Source: Rhodococcus sp. ARC_M5
GTDB taxonomy: Bacteria; Actinomycetota; Actinomycetes; Mycobacteriales; Mycobacteriaceae
Length of the DNA: 64,000 nt
Assembly: GCF_022810405.1 (NCBI RefSeq)
Contig: NZ_JALGQE010000003.1
Span: forward strand, 124,001-188,000
Direction of reading: 5' to 3'
The position numbers were made by a program, and so were the translations under genes. This document shows, piece after piece, positions 25,776-34,321 of this stretch. The notes under the pieces were generated by a model. It saw only the letters and a program-made list of their open reading frames with translations, had not been told where the DNA came from and made no database searches. Every line of letters starts with the position of its first letter. The first letter of the stretch is position 1.

Positions 25776-27898
25776 CGATCACCCCACCCGTTGCCAAGAA
25801 GGTGCCGCACGAGCGCACCCATCACGGCGACACCTTCATCGACAACTACGAGTGGTTGCGAGCCAAGGAAGATCCCGAGGTGATTGCCTACCTCGAAGCC
25901 GAGAACGCATACACCGAGCAGCAGACGGCCGGCCTGGAGTCGTTGCGTGGCAAGATCTTCGACGAGATCAAGTCGCGAACCCAGGAGACCGACCTGTCCG
26001 TGCCGACGCGCATGGGCCAATGGTGGTACTACTCGCGCACCGTCGAGGGCAAGTCGTACGGTCTCCAATGCCGTTGCCCCGTCGACTCTCCCGACGATTG
26101 GACCCCGCCGACGTTGTCGTCCGACGTGGACGTTCCCGGTGAGCAGGTCCTGCTCGACGCCAATCTTGAGGCGGAGGGTCACGACTTCTTCTCCCTCGGT
26201 GCATTCTCGATCAGCCTCGACGGCACGCTGCTGGCGTACTCCACCGACACCGAGGGCGACGAGCGGTACACGTTGCGTTTCAAGAACCTCGAGACCGGCG
26301 AGCTGCTCGCCGACACCATCGAGAACGTCGCGCCGGGTGCCACCTGGACCGCCGACGCCACGCACGTGTTCTACCTGACGGTCGACGAATCCTGGCGTCC
26401 CGACACCGTCTGGCGGCACACGCTCGGCAAGTCCGGGGACGTCAAGGTCTTTCACGAGCCCGACGAAAGCTACTGGGTCGGTTTCGGTTCCACCCGTAGC
26501 GAGAAGTACCTGATGATCTGGGTCGGATCGAAGATCACTTCCGAGTGCCTCGTGCTGGAATCCACCGATCCCGAGGGCGAGTTCCGCGTCGTACTGCCGC
26601 GTACGGACGGTATCGAGTACAGCATCGAACACGCTGTCGTGGCCGGTGAGGATCGCTTCCTCATCACCCACAACGGCTCGGTCAACGGCTGGGGTACCGA
26701 GGGGGAGAAGGCCGAGAACTTCCTGCTCGCGGAGGCTCCGGTGAGCGATCCTTTGGATCAGCGCATCCTGGTGCCGCATCGCGACGACGTCCGAGTCGAG
26801 GACATCGACGCCTTCGCCGGACATCTGATCTTCACCTACCGGCGAGAAGCATTGACCCGCATGGCGATCTGGCCGCTGACCGACGAGGGATACGGCGAAT
26901 ACCGCGAGCTCGAGTTCGACGAGGAGCTCTACTCGGTCGGAGCCGGCTCGAACCCCGAGTGGGATCAGCCTCTGCTGCGGATGGTCTACACCTCGTTCAT
27001 CACTCCCGGGCAGGTCTACGACCTCGACATCGCCAGTGGCGAACTGCTGCTCCGCAAGTCCCAGCCGGTTCTGGGGAAGTTCGACGCCGCGGACTATGTG
27101 CAGCATCGTGAGTGGGCCACTGCGCCCGATGGCACGCAGATTCCGCTGTCGGTCATCGCGCGCAAGGACGTCCCCGAAGGGCCTGCGCCGACGTTGCTCT
27201 ACGGCTACGGATCGTACGAGGCGTCGATGGACCCGTCGTTCTCCGTCGCTCGGTTGTCGTTGCTCGACCGCGGCATCGTCTTCGTCGTCGCGCACGTGCG
27301 CGGCGGTGGTGAGATGGGTCGGCACTGGTACGACAACGGCAAGACGCTGAAGAAGAAGAACACGTTCACCGACTTCATCGCTGCCGCACAGCATCTCATC
27401 GACACCGGACGCACCTCACCGAAGCACCTGGTCGCCGACGGCGGCAGCGCGGGCGGACTGCTGATGGGCGCGGTCGCCAACCTCGCGCCGGAGTTGTTCA
27501 ACGGCATCCTCGCCAACGTTCCGTTCGTGGATCCGCTCACTTCCATCCTCGACCCGTCGCTGCCGCTGACGGTCATCGAATGGGACGAATGGGGAAACCC
27601 GTTGGCGGACAAGGAGGTGTACGACTACATGAAGTCGTACAGTCCCTACGAGAACGTCGAGGCGAAGGACTACCCGTCGATCCTGGCGATCACGTCCATC
27701 AACGACACCCGCGTCCTCTACGTCGAGCCCGCCAAATGGGTTGCTGCGCTGCGCGCAACCAAGACGGGGGACTCGGACCTGCTCCTCAAGACCGAAATGA
27801 GCGCCGGACACGGCGGAGTCAGCGGACGCTATGAGAAATGGAAAGAAGCGGCTTTCGAGTACGCGTGGATTGTGAGCGCCTCCGGCGCACGTGCATAG
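25772..27898 (+). CDS. ptrB: Oligopeptidase B (prolyl oligopeptidase family serine peptidase)
   Basis: The protein has 708 residues. The N-terminal beta-propeller begins [25 protein letters not shown], with the DxYxWLR motif of the S9A family. The C-terminal alpha/beta hydrolase holds [13 protein letters not shown], the catalytic Ser at about 559 ([11 protein letters not shown]), an Asp in INDTRV, and His at about 680 ([10 protein letters not shown]). It cleaves short peptides after basic residues in the cytoplasm. It is coupled to purC by the ATGA overlap. M. tuberculosis carries the same enzyme split into ptrBa/ptrBb next to purC; here it is intact. Confidence 0.94.
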   Translation: MTITPPVAKKVPHERTHHGDTFIDNYEWLRAKEDPEVIAYLEAENAYTEQQTAGLESLRGKIFDEIKSRTQETDLSVPTRMGQWWYYSRTVEGKSYGLQCRCPVDSPDDWTPPTLSSDVDVPGEQVLLDANLEAEGHDFFSLGAFSISLDGTLLAYSTDTEGDERYTLRFKNLETGELLADTIENVAPGATWTADATHVFYLTVDESWRPDTVWRHTLGKSGDVKVFHEPDESYWVGFGSTRSEKYLMIWVGSKITSECLVLESTDPEGEFRVVLPRTDGIEYSIEHAVVAGEDRFLITHNGSVNGWGTEGEKAENFLLAEAPVSDPLDQRILVPHRDDVRVEDIDAFAGHLIFTYRREALTRMAIWPLTDEGYGEYRELEFDEELYSVGAGSNPEWDQPLLRMVYTSFITPGQVYDLDIASGELLLRKSQPVLGKFDAADYVQHREWATAPDGTQIPLSVIARKDVPEGPAPTLLYGYGSYEASMDPSFSVARLSLLDRGIVFVVAHVRGGGEMGRHWYDNGKTLKKKNTFTDFIAAAQHLIDTGRTSPKHLVADGGSAGGLLMGAVANLAPELFNGILANVPFVDPLTSILDPSLPLTVIEWDEWGNPLADKEVYDYMKSYSPYENVEAKDYPSILAITSINDTRVLYVEPAKWVAALRATKTGDSDLLLKTEMSAGHGGVSGRYEKWKEAAFEYAWIVSASGARA

Positions 27899-27946
27899 AA
27901 ATTCGTAGCCTGCTACGAATTTCCGCTCACATGCGGCGCAGCCGCT
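27899..27946. repeat. Composite palindromic element, copy B (bidirectional terminator-like)
   Basis: AAATTCGTAGC and GCTACGAATTT form an 11-bp stem around two bases. CCGCTCACATGCGGCGCAGC follows, with the small palindrome GCGGCGCAGCCGC. It fills exactly the gap between the stops of ptrB and the convergent response regulator. It differs from copy A (6473-6527) by six substitutions over about 50 bases and lacks the outer left arm. Confidence 0.8.
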
Positions 27947-28621
27947 CTAACGCCAGACGTAGCGGACCTGCGGTCGCCCGGCCTTACCGTATTCGGTGTG
28001 CCGGGTGACCAGTCCGTCGTCGGCGAGGCGTTCGAGGTATCGCCATGCCGTCACTCGGGAGACTCCGACGACCTTGGCGGCCTCGGATGCGTTGAGTCCG
28101 TCGGCCGCTTCCTTGACGCTGGCGGTGATGCCGTCCATCGTCTGCGGGGCAATGCCTTTGGGAGTCGAGACGCGTTCGTCGGCCGTCCGTAGATGCGCCA
28201 TGGCACGGTCGATGTCGCGTTGACTCGACGCGTTCTCGCCGGCAGGCAATGCGGCATGGAATTCGCGATAGCGCTCGAGTTTGTCGCGGAACGCAGCGAA
28301 CGTGAAAGGCTTGAGCAGATACAGCACGATGCCGTGCGCCACCGCCGAACGCACCACCGACAGATCCCGCTCGGAGGTGATGGCGATGACGTCGGGGCTC
28401 GGTCGCAGACCGCCGAGCGCGGCGGCCACGTCGATGCCGCTGGCGTCGGGCAGGCCGATGTCGAGCAACACCAGATCGACGGCCTCGGTACTGGCGAAGC
28501 GCATAGCCGACGCGCCGGTGTGCGCCACCCCGGCCACTTCGAAGCCCGGGGTGCGCTCGACGTACGTCTTGTGAGCCTCGGCGATCAGCGGTTCGTCGTC
28601 GACGATCAGCACCCGGATCAC
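27947..28621 (-). CDS. Response regulator of the CitB/DcuR family
   Basis: The protein has 224 residues. The receiver domain has the acidic pair DDE near residues 8-10, phospho-acceptor Asp54 (LVLLDIGLPD) and the Lys of LLKPF near residue 103. The C-terminus has a helix-turn-helix (NASEAAKVVGVSRVTAWRYL) rather than a winged OmpR domain, as in regulators of citrate and C4-dicarboxylate uptake. It overlaps the sensor kinase gene by 4 bases. The divergent dicarboxylate carrier at 30347 is the probable target. Confidence 0.92.
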   Translation of the reverse strand: MIRVLIVDDEPLIAEAHKTYVERTPGFEVAGVAHTGASAMRFASTEAVDLVLLDIGLPDASGIDVAAALGGLRPSPDVIAITSERDLSVVRSAVAHGIVLYLLKPFTFAAFRDKLERYREFHAALPAGENASSQRDIDRAMAHLRTADERVSTPKGIAPQTMDGITASVKEAADGLNASEAAKVVGVSRVTAWRYLERLADDGLVTRHTEYGKAGRPQVRYVWR

Positions 28622-30195
28622 GAGGTAGCTCCCGGAATGGTCGCAACCAGGACCGATCCGTACGTCACTTCCGACGTCAGAGTGCCTCGATGGCGCGTGA
28701 TCACCTGGGCTACCAATGCCAAGCCGAGCCCGCGCGAGCCGGACTTGGTCGAGTAGCCGCGCCGCAGAGCAGCTTTCAGCGTTTCGGGCGGCATTCCCGG
28801 ACCGCTGTCGGCGACCCGGACGACGAGTTCACCGTCGGCGTCGCGGACCGTCACTTCGACCCACGGTTGGTCGGATTCTTTCGAGGCATCGATCGCATTG
28901 TCTATCAGATTGCCGACCAGCGTGACCAATTCACGGGCAGTGAGCACACCCTCGTGCTCCATCGCGGTGTCATCGGTGATCGTCAGCTCCACGCCCTGCT
29001 CGGCGGCCTGACTGACCTTGCCCAGCAGCAGCGCCGCGAGTGCAGGCTCGCCGACGGAGTTCATCAGGCGGTCGATCAGCGTCTGGGAGAGTTCGAGATC
29101 GGCCGTCGCGAACTCGACGGCCTCCTCGGGTCGACCGAGCTCGACCATCGTGATGACCGTGTGCAGCCTGTTCGCCGACTCGTGAGCTTGCGAACGCAGC
29201 GACTCCGCAAAGCTGCGGACCGAGTCCAATTCACCCATCAACGAACGCAATTCGGTCTGATCGCGAATCGTCAGAACATTGCCCAGGCGTCGGCCCTCCC
29301 ACATCACCGGATCCTGGTTGACGACGAGCACGCGATCCTTCGTCAGATGCAATTCGCCGCGCACGATGCCGGTGTCCATCTGCTGCATCGACTCCGGCAA
29401 CGACTCGAACGAGACCGGGCCCTCCGGCAGATCGAGGAGGCGTCGGGCCTCGTCGTTGACCAACTCCGCCTCGTCGCCGCGGCCGAACACCAGCAGTCCC
29501 TCACCGATCGAGTGCAGGACGGCGTCGTGATGTTCGTACATCGTGCGCAGTTCCGCCGGTGCCATTCCCAGTGTCTGACGCCGGAGCCGTCGGCTGAGCA
29601 ATGTCGAACCCGCTGCGGCGACGACAAAGGCGGCGAGCACGACCCCGATGATGAGCGGAAGGCCCTGGAAGAACTGATCGCTGATCTTCTGCCGGGTGAC
29701 TCCCGCCGAAACGAGCCCGACTATCTCGCCGGACGAGTCGGTGACCGGTGTGACCGAACGGATCGACGGACCGAGAGAACCGACGTACGTCTCGGTGAAC
29801 GTCTCGCCCTGCAATGCGCGATCGATGTTGCCGCTGAACGGTTTACCGATCAGGTCGACGGTGGTGTGCGTGAATCGGGTGCGATCCGGAGCCATGACGA
29901 CGATGAAGTCGACGCCGGTGACCTGCCTGATCTTCTCGGTTTCCGGTTGCAGACGCGACGTCGGGTCGTCGGACTCGATCGCGATAGGCGTCGACGGTTC
30001 GTTGGCGATGCTCACCGCGATCGCCGTGACTTCGCGTCGGGTCGCGTCGTCGCTGTTGGACCGTTCGTTGAGCACCGTCAGGATGCCGCCGGCGAACACG
30101 ACGACGCCGATGACGACGAGCTGCAACACCAAGACCTGGCCGGCGACGCTCAGCGGGCGCTTCGAGGACAACGCATTCCTTTCGAGCAAGAACAT
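28618..30195 (-). CDS. Sensor histidine kinase of the CitA/DcuS family
   Basis: The protein has 525 residues. Helix 1 (about 17-42) and helix 2 (about 179-200) enclose an extracellular sensor domain of about 135 residues like the CitA/DcuS PAS domain. A cytoplasmic PAS region (about 215-315) follows. The phospho-acceptor His is near 338 in SQAHESANRLHT, the variant H-box of this family. The ATPase domain has the N-box LIDNAIDAS and G-boxes DSGPGMPP and GSRGLGLAL. It would sense an external di- or tricarboxylate and phosphorylate the adjacent regulator. Confidence 0.92.
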   Translation of the reverse strand: MFLLERNALSSKRPLSVAGQVLVLQLVVIGVVVFAGGILTVLNERSNSDDATRREVTAIAVSIANEPSTPIAIESDDPTSRLQPETEKIRQVTGVDFIVVMAPDRTRFTHTTVDLIGKPFSGNIDRALQGETFTETYVGSLGPSIRSVTPVTDSSGEIVGLVSAGVTRQKISDQFFQGLPLIIGVVLAAFVVAAAGSTLLSRRLRRQTLGMAPAELRTMYEHHDAVLHSIGEGLLVFGRGDEAELVNDEARRLLDLPEGPVSFESLPESMQQMDTGIVRGELHLTKDRVLVVNQDPVMWEGRRLGNVLTIRDQTELRSLMGELDSVRSFAESLRSQAHESANRLHTVITMVELGRPEEAVEFATADLELSQTLIDRLMNSVGEPALAALLLGKVSQAAEQGVELTITDDTAMEHEGVLTARELVTLVGNLIDNAIDASKESDQPWVEVTVRDADGELVVRVADSGPGMPPETLKAALRRGYSTKSGSRGLGLALVAQVITRHRGTLTSEVTYGSVLVATIPGATS

Positions 30196-30221
30196 TCGGT
30201 GTGAACGAAATGAACGTATAG

Positions 30222-30235
30222 GTGACTCCTGTCAC
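30222..30235. promoter_or_regulatory. CRP/GlxR-like site 1
   Basis: GTGACTCCTGTCAC fits the GTGA-N6-TCAC core of the CRP/GlxR palindrome and is itself a perfect 5-bp inverted repeat. It lies 27 bases upstream of the kinase start, in the region shared with the dicarboxylate carrier. Confidence 0.55.
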
Positions 30236-30265
30236 GGCGTCGAGCAACATCATCTCTCAGCAGGG

Positions 30266-30279
30266 GTGATGCACCTCAC
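30266..30279. promoter_or_regulatory. CRP/GlxR-like site 2
   Basis: GTGATGCACCTCAC is a second GTGA-N6-TCAC core, centred 44 bases (about four helical turns) from the first and 67 bases before the carrier start. Two in-phase sites suggest catabolite control by cAMP. Confidence 0.55.
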
Positions 30280-30346
30280 TCCACTCCCCGTAGTCACGAA
30301 GTCAGCAGTTCGACTCGCGCTTCACCTGAAACCAGAAGGAACATTC

Positions 30347-31741
30347 ATGACAATCATCGATGGCGAGCGGCACGAGATCCCGCCCACCGAGCCCAAGAAG
30401 AAGCGCGACAAGACTCACTGGCTCTACATCGCCGTGATCATCGCCGTGATCGCCGGTGTGGCCGTCGGCCTGCTGTGGAAGGACTTCGGCGTCGAGCTGG
30501 CCGTTCTCGGCACGCTGTTCGTCAGCCTGATCAAGATGATGATCAGCCCGGTCATCTTCTGCACCATCGTCCTCGGCATCGGATCGGTCCGCGCCGCAGC
30601 CAGTGTCGGTCGCGTCGGCGGCCTGGCTCTGGCCTACTTCATCGCAATGTCGACCATCGCACTCGGCATCGGCATGGTCGTCGGCAACCTCATCCAGCCG
30701 GGCGAGGGACTCAACATCGTTCCTGGTGGTGGCGCCGAGTACGCCGAGGACGCGGAGGGTGCCGGCGGCACCATGGACTTCATCGCCGGCATCATCCCGG
30801 ACACACTGTTGTCCTCGCTGACCGCGGGTAGCGTGCTGCAGACTCTCTTCGTCGCCATCCTGGTCGGCTTCGCGCTGCAGGCCATGGGCAAGCAGGGCGA
30901 AGGAATCCTCAAAGGCATCGGTGCAGTGCAGAAGCTCGTCTTCCGCATCCTCACCATGATCCTGTGGCTCGCCCCGATCGGTGCCTTCGGCGCCATCGCC
31001 GGTGTCGTCGGCAAGACAGGGTTCGACGCGGTGATTCAGCTCGGCACGCTGATGCTGGCCTTCTACATCACCTGCTTCATCTTCGTCTTCGGGTTCCTGG
31101 GTCTGATTCTGCGATTCGTCACCGGTTTCTCCATCTTCAAGCTGGCGAAGTACCTGGGCCGGGAGTACCTGCTCATCGTCGCGACCAGCTCCTCCGAGTC
31201 GGCCCTGCCGCGTTTGATCGCCAAGATGGAGCACGTCGGAGTCGAACGGACCACCGTAGGCATCGTCGTCCCCACCGGGTACTCGTTCAACCTCGACGGC
31301 ACCGCGATCTACCTGACGATGGCCTCGATCTTCATCGCCGACGCCATGAACATGCCGCTCTCGATCGGTGAGCAGTTCTCCCTCCTGCTGTTCATGATCA
31401 TCGCCTCGAAGGGTGCAGCCGGAGTGTCCGGTGCCGGCTTGGCCACCTTGGCCGGCGGTCTGCAGAGCCACCGTCCCGAGTTGCTGGACGGCGTCGGTCT
31501 CATCGTCGGCATCGACCGATTCATGTCCGAGGCCCGCGCACTGACCAACTTCTCCGGCAACGCGGTGGCGACCCTGCTCGTGGGCACTTGGACCAAGACC
31601 CTCGATGCCGGACGTGTCAAGGAAACGCTGGACGGCCAGCATCCGTTCGATGAAGCAACCATGGTCGACGACCACCTCCCCGAGGACGACCGACCCGCCG
31701 ACAAGCAGGTCGTCATCGAAAAAGCCGCCGCCAAGGCGTAA
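30347..31741 (+). CDS. Dicarboxylate/amino acid:cation symporter (DctA-like)
   Basis: The protein has 464 residues of the DAACS family. After a charged N-terminus (about 25 residues) come about eight helices. Family motifs are LFVSLIKMMISPVIFCTIVLGI near residue 50, the Ser-rich hairpin ATSSSESALPRLI near residue 282, PTGYSFNLDGTAIYLTMASIFIA near 308, and GIDRFMSEARALTNFSGN near 388. It imports C4-dicarboxylates (succinate, fumarate, malate) with protons or sodium. AGAAGGA lies 6 bases before the ATG. It is divergent from the CitAB-like system, which presumably induces it. Confidence 0.92.
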   Translation: MTIIDGERHEIPPTEPKKKRDKTHWLYIAVIIAVIAGVAVGLLWKDFGVELAVLGTLFVSLIKMMISPVIFCTIVLGIGSVRAAASVGRVGGLALAYFIAMSTIALGIGMVVGNLIQPGEGLNIVPGGGAEYAEDAEGAGGTMDFIAGIIPDTLLSSLTAGSVLQTLFVAILVGFALQAMGKQGEGILKGIGAVQKLVFRILTMILWLAPIGAFGAIAGVVGKTGFDAVIQLGTLMLAFYITCFIFVFGFLGLILRFVTGFSIFKLAKYLGREYLLIVATSSSESALPRLIAKMEHVGVERTTVGIVVPTGYSFNLDGTAIYLTMASIFIADAMNMPLSIGEQFSLLLFMIIASKGAAGVSGAGLATLAGGLQSHRPELLDGVGLIVGIDRFMSEARALTNFSGNAVATLLVGTWTKTLDAGRVKETLDGQHPFDEATMVDDHLPEDDRPADKQVVIEKAAAKA

Positions 31742-31788
31742 TACCTGCCGGGCGCCGCGCATCCCCCCGTCGCCCGGTTCGGAAGAAC

Positions 31789-31829
31789 GCAAGTACGACC
31801 CCGCCACCAGCGGGGTCGTACTTGCTTTT
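31789..31829 (+). terminator. Rho-independent terminator after the dicarboxylate carrier
   Basis: A perfect 14-bp stem (GCAAGTACGACCCC pairing with GGGGTCGTACTTGC) with a 9-base loop is followed by TTTT. It lies 47 bases after the stop codon and isolates the carrier from the glutathione peroxidase gene. Confidence 0.9.
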
Positions 31830-31874
31830 GTGCGTCGGTTCCATTCTGTCGGTACTCACAGGTAAGTTCGGGTG

Positions 31875-32381
31875 ATGACTGAAGTTCAGAACATCGGCAT
31901 CAACACGCTGGGTGGTGCGCCCACCTCGCTCGACGAGTACGCCGGAAGAGCCGTCCTCGTGGTCAATGTCGCCTCCAAGTGTGGACTGACCCCGCAGTAC
32001 GAGAAGCTCGAGAAGCTCGCCAACGAATACTCGGCCCGTGGCCTCTCGGTCGTCGGAGTGCCCTGCAACCAATTCGGTGGCCAGGAGCCCGGTACCGCCG
32101 AAGAAATCGAAACTTTCTGCTCCACCACGTACGGCGTCACGTTCGCGATGACCGAGAAGGTCGACGTCAACGGTGACAACCAGCACCCGTTGTACGCCGA
32201 ATTGACCCAGGCCGAGGACGCCGACGGCAAGGCCGGAGACGTCCAGTGGAACTTCGAGAAGTTCCTGATCTCGCCCGACGGAGTCGTCACGAACCGCTTC
32301 CGTCCGCGCACCGAGCCGGACGCCCCCGAGGTGCTCGCCGCGATCGACAAGATCCTGCCGAAGGAAACGATCGCCGTTTAG
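31875..32381 (+). CDS. Glutathione peroxidase-family thiol peroxidase
   Basis: The protein has 168 residues. The peroxidatic Cys is near residue 36 in NVASKCGLTPQYEKLE, followed by GVPCNQFGGQEPG with the conserved Gln and by WNFEKFLI with the conserved Trp-Asn. The catalytic residue is Cys rather than selenocysteine, so it is probably a thioredoxin- or mycoredoxin-dependent peroxidase for hydrogen peroxide and lipid peroxides. The ATG at 31875 follows TAAGTT by 6 bases, so it may be leaderless; a GTG one codon earlier is the alternative. Confidence 0.92.
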   Translation: MTEVQNIGINTLGGAPTSLDEYAGRAVLVVNVASKCGLTPQYEKLEKLANEYSARGLSVVGVPCNQFGGQEPGTAEEIETFCSTTYGVTFAMTEKVDVNGDNQHPLYAELTQAEDADGKAGDVQWNFEKFLISPDGVVTNRFRPRTEPDAPEVLAAIDKILPKETIAV

Positions 32382-32399
32382 CTTCTGTCTGCATCGACG

Positions 32400-32433
32400 T
32401 CGAGCCTCGTTCACACTGGTGTGCGAGGCTCGA
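32400..32433 (+). terminator. Long hairpin between the peroxidase and DUF2334 genes
   Basis: A 10-bp stem (TCGAGCCTCG pairing with CGAGGCTCGA) encloses an inner CACAC/GTGTG stem. It begins 18 bases after the peroxidase stop and ends 3 bases before the next ATG. It could end the upstream transcript or mask the downstream start. Confidence 0.65.
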
Positions 32434-32436
32434 GTC

Positions 32437-33138
32437 ATGTCTGGACGCCTGATCGTGTCGGTGAGCGGAATCAAGAACGACACCTACGAGCACGCCGCCG
32501 AGTTCGCGCGAATCCTCGACGGACGAGGCGTCCCGCTGTCGCTGCTCGTCGCGCCTCGGTTGAAGGACAAGTACCGCCTCGCAGCGGACGTGCCCACTCA
32601 GGAGTGGTTGCGGGCCCGACGCGACGGTGGCGACGCGATCGTTCTGCACGGCTACGACCAGGCCGCGACGAAGCGTCGACGCTCCGAGTTCTCCGCACTA
32701 CCGCGTCACGAAGCCCGACTTCGATTGATGGCCGCTGACCGCGTCATGGAACAGACCGGCCTGCGCACCCGAGTGTTCGCCGCTCCGCGCTGGATCGCCT
32801 CACCCGGAGCCGTCGAAGCCCTGCCCGACGCCGGCTTCCGAACCCTCGCTTCACTGAACGGCATTCACGATCTCGATCGTGACGGAGTCGTGCGCGCTCG
32901 GGTGTGGGGAATCGGCGAAGGATTCAAAGCCGAACCCTGGTGGTTCAAAGCTCTGGTACTCGGCGCAGGCCGCACCGCCCGACGCGGCGGAGTGGTGCGC
33001 CTGGCCATCAGTGCCAAGCAACTCGGACGGCCCGCGCCGCGGCAGGCAGTCCTCGACGCGATCGACCTCTCCCTACACCACGGAGCCGAGGCCGGCGTGT
33101 ACGAATGGATCCCGCGAACCAAAGCCCGCGTGGCGTAG
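32437..33138 (+). CDS. DUF2334 (polysaccharide-deacetylase-like) protein
   Basis: The protein has 233 residues. It starts MSGRLIVSVSGIKNDTYEHA and contains PLSLLVAPRLK near residue 36, DAIVLHGYDQ near 64 and RVFAAPRWIASPGAVEAL near 107. These match DUF2334, a NodB-like deacetylase fold where Asp and His residues normally bind a metal. The actual substrate is unknown. A GTG six codons earlier lies in the hairpin and is unlikely to be the start. It seems to be a monocistronic gene followed by the branched palindrome upstream of thiM. Confidence 0.82.
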   Translation: MSGRLIVSVSGIKNDTYEHAAEFARILDGRGVPLSLLVAPRLKDKYRLAADVPTQEWLRARRDGGDAIVLHGYDQAATKRRRSEFSALPRHEARLRLMAADRVMEQTGLRTRVFAAPRWIASPGAVEALPDAGFRTLASLNGIHDLDRDGVVRARVWGIGEGFKAEPWWFKALVLGAGRTARRGGVVRLAISAKQLGRPAPRQAVLDAIDLSLHHGAEAGVYEWIPRTKARVA

Positions 33139-33161
33139 TTCCTCGCTGCACCCCCGGCTCT

Positions 33162-33276
33162 GCGTCAATGGACCCTTGCACGGCCCAGACGTATGCAAAG
33201 CGCCACTCACGCGCACCGAGTAGCTGCGTGAATGTGCCACTGCACCGCTCAGACGTGTGCAGTGGTCCATTGACGC
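33162..33276. repeat. Branched (cloverleaf-like) palindromic element
   Basis: An outer 13-bp perfect stem (GCGTCAATGGACC, 33162-33174, with GGTCCATTGACGC, 33264-33276) encloses three smaller hairpins: TTGCA/TGCAA, TCACGC/GCGTGA, and a perfect 9-bp CCACTGCAC/GTGCAGTGG (33237-33265). The last one overlaps the outer stem by 2 bases. Hairpins 1 and 3 carry nearly the same loop (GCCCAGACGT and GCTCAGACGT). It fills most of the gap between DUF2334 and thiM. No coding frame is supported there. Confidence 0.75.
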
Positions 33277-33296
33277 GAACGGGGTGGGTGCGGTCG

Positions 33297-33302
33297 TAGA
33301 CT
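33297..33302 (+). promoter_or_regulatory. Putative -10 box of thiM (leaderless)
   Basis: TAGACT ends 7 bases before the thiM ATG. A TTGACG at 33270-33275, inside the palindrome's outer arm, could serve as -35 but is 21 bases away, longer than usual. Confidence 0.5.
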
Positions 33303-33309
33303 CGGATCG

Positions 33310-34128
33310 ATGAGTGCCTCGAGTGTGACCCTGGACGACATCGCCCACGCACATCGACTTCTGCGCGAACGCAATCCGTTGGTGCAGTGTCTGACCAACA
33401 CCGTGTCGGTGCAGTTCGTCGCCAATGCACTGTTGGCTGCCGGGGCTGCTCCCGCGATGGTGGACAACCCCGAGGAAGCGGCCGGCTTCGCCGAGATCGC
33501 CGACGCGGTCCTGATCAATCTCGGAACACCGACGGCTGCCCAGGTGGAGAGTGCTCACCTGGCGTCGGCCGCAGCGAGGGCAGCGGGGAAGCCGTGGGTA
33601 CTCGATCCGGTGGGAGCCGGCGGTCTGCCGTGGCGAACCCAGGTGGCCGTTGAGCTACTTGTCAACCGGCCCAGCGTCATTCGTGCAAACGCGTCGGAGG
33701 TGATGGGTCTGGCGGGCGCTGAGGGTGGATCAAGGGGAGTGGATTCGTCTGCGCACGCGGCAGATTCGGTCGATGCGGCGCGTTCTTTGCTGGACCGAGC
33801 CGAGGTGGTGGCTGCATCGGGGGAGACCGATCACATTCTCGGCCCCGACGGCATGGTGAAGGTGGGTGGCGGAAGCGCACTGCTGCAACGGGTTACGGCT
33901 ACCGGGTGTGCGCTCGGTGCGCTGACGGCGGCGTACTGCTCGGTTGCTCCGACTGTGCTGATCGGTGCCGTCGCCGCGCATGCGCATGTTGCGGTGGCGT
34001 CGGAGATCGCGGCCCGGTCGACTTCGCGGCCGGGATCCTTCGCCGTCGCATTCCTCGACGGACTCGACACGGTCGACGAGTCGGCAATTCGTGAATTGGT
34101 TCGGCTCGACATCGGCTGGCCTGAATGA
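33310..34128 (+). CDS. thiM: Hydroxyethylthiazole kinase
   Basis: The protein has 272 residues. It shows the ThiM pattern: NPLVQCLTNTVSVQFVANALLAAGAAPAM near residue 22, VLDPVGAGGLPWR near 97, IRANASEVMGLAG near 118, and VTATGCALGALTAA near 198 with the catalytic Cys of the anion hole. It phosphorylates the thiazole moiety of thiamine for salvage. No thiE or thiD is adjacent, and no TPP riboswitch signature is seen upstream. The start ATG is next to the likely transcription start. Confidence 0.93.
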   Translation: MSASSVTLDDIAHAHRLLRERNPLVQCLTNTVSVQFVANALLAAGAAPAMVDNPEEAAGFAEIADAVLINLGTPTAAQVESAHLASAAARAAGKPWVLDPVGAGGLPWRTQVAVELLVNRPSVIRANASEVMGLAGAEGGSRGVDSSAHAADSVDAARSLLDRAEVVAASGETDHILGPDGMVKVGGGSALLQRVTATGCALGALTAAYCSVAPTVLIGAVAAHAHVAVASEIAARSTSRPGSFAVAFLDGLDTVDESAIRELVRLDIGWPE

Positions 34129-34321
34129 CACGCGCTCCAGTGTGCAACTGGTGCTCCACTGTGCAGCAATATGCGTGGGAATGTCGCGAAATGTGCGCGT
34201 AGTGGTGCGAAAAATGCAGATCGCTGCGGAGGTTACGCCCTCTTGACCGAAACGTGATGTAACGGAACATGTTTGCGAGTGGACATACCTGGCGTCGGAC
34301 AAATCGAACCAGGCGGTCTAC

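Noticed and set aside
33139..33309. TPP riboswitch upstream of thiM
   Set aside because: thiM is often under a TPP riboswitch, but this region lacks the CTGAGA core, and the -10 box just before the ATG leaves no room for an RNA leader.
34125..34202. 25-codon frame with four cysteines overlapping the thiM stop (ATGA)
   Set aside because: Third-position GC is low for this genome, no family likeness is seen, and part of the frame is explained by a small palindrome (CCAGTGTGCAACTGG).
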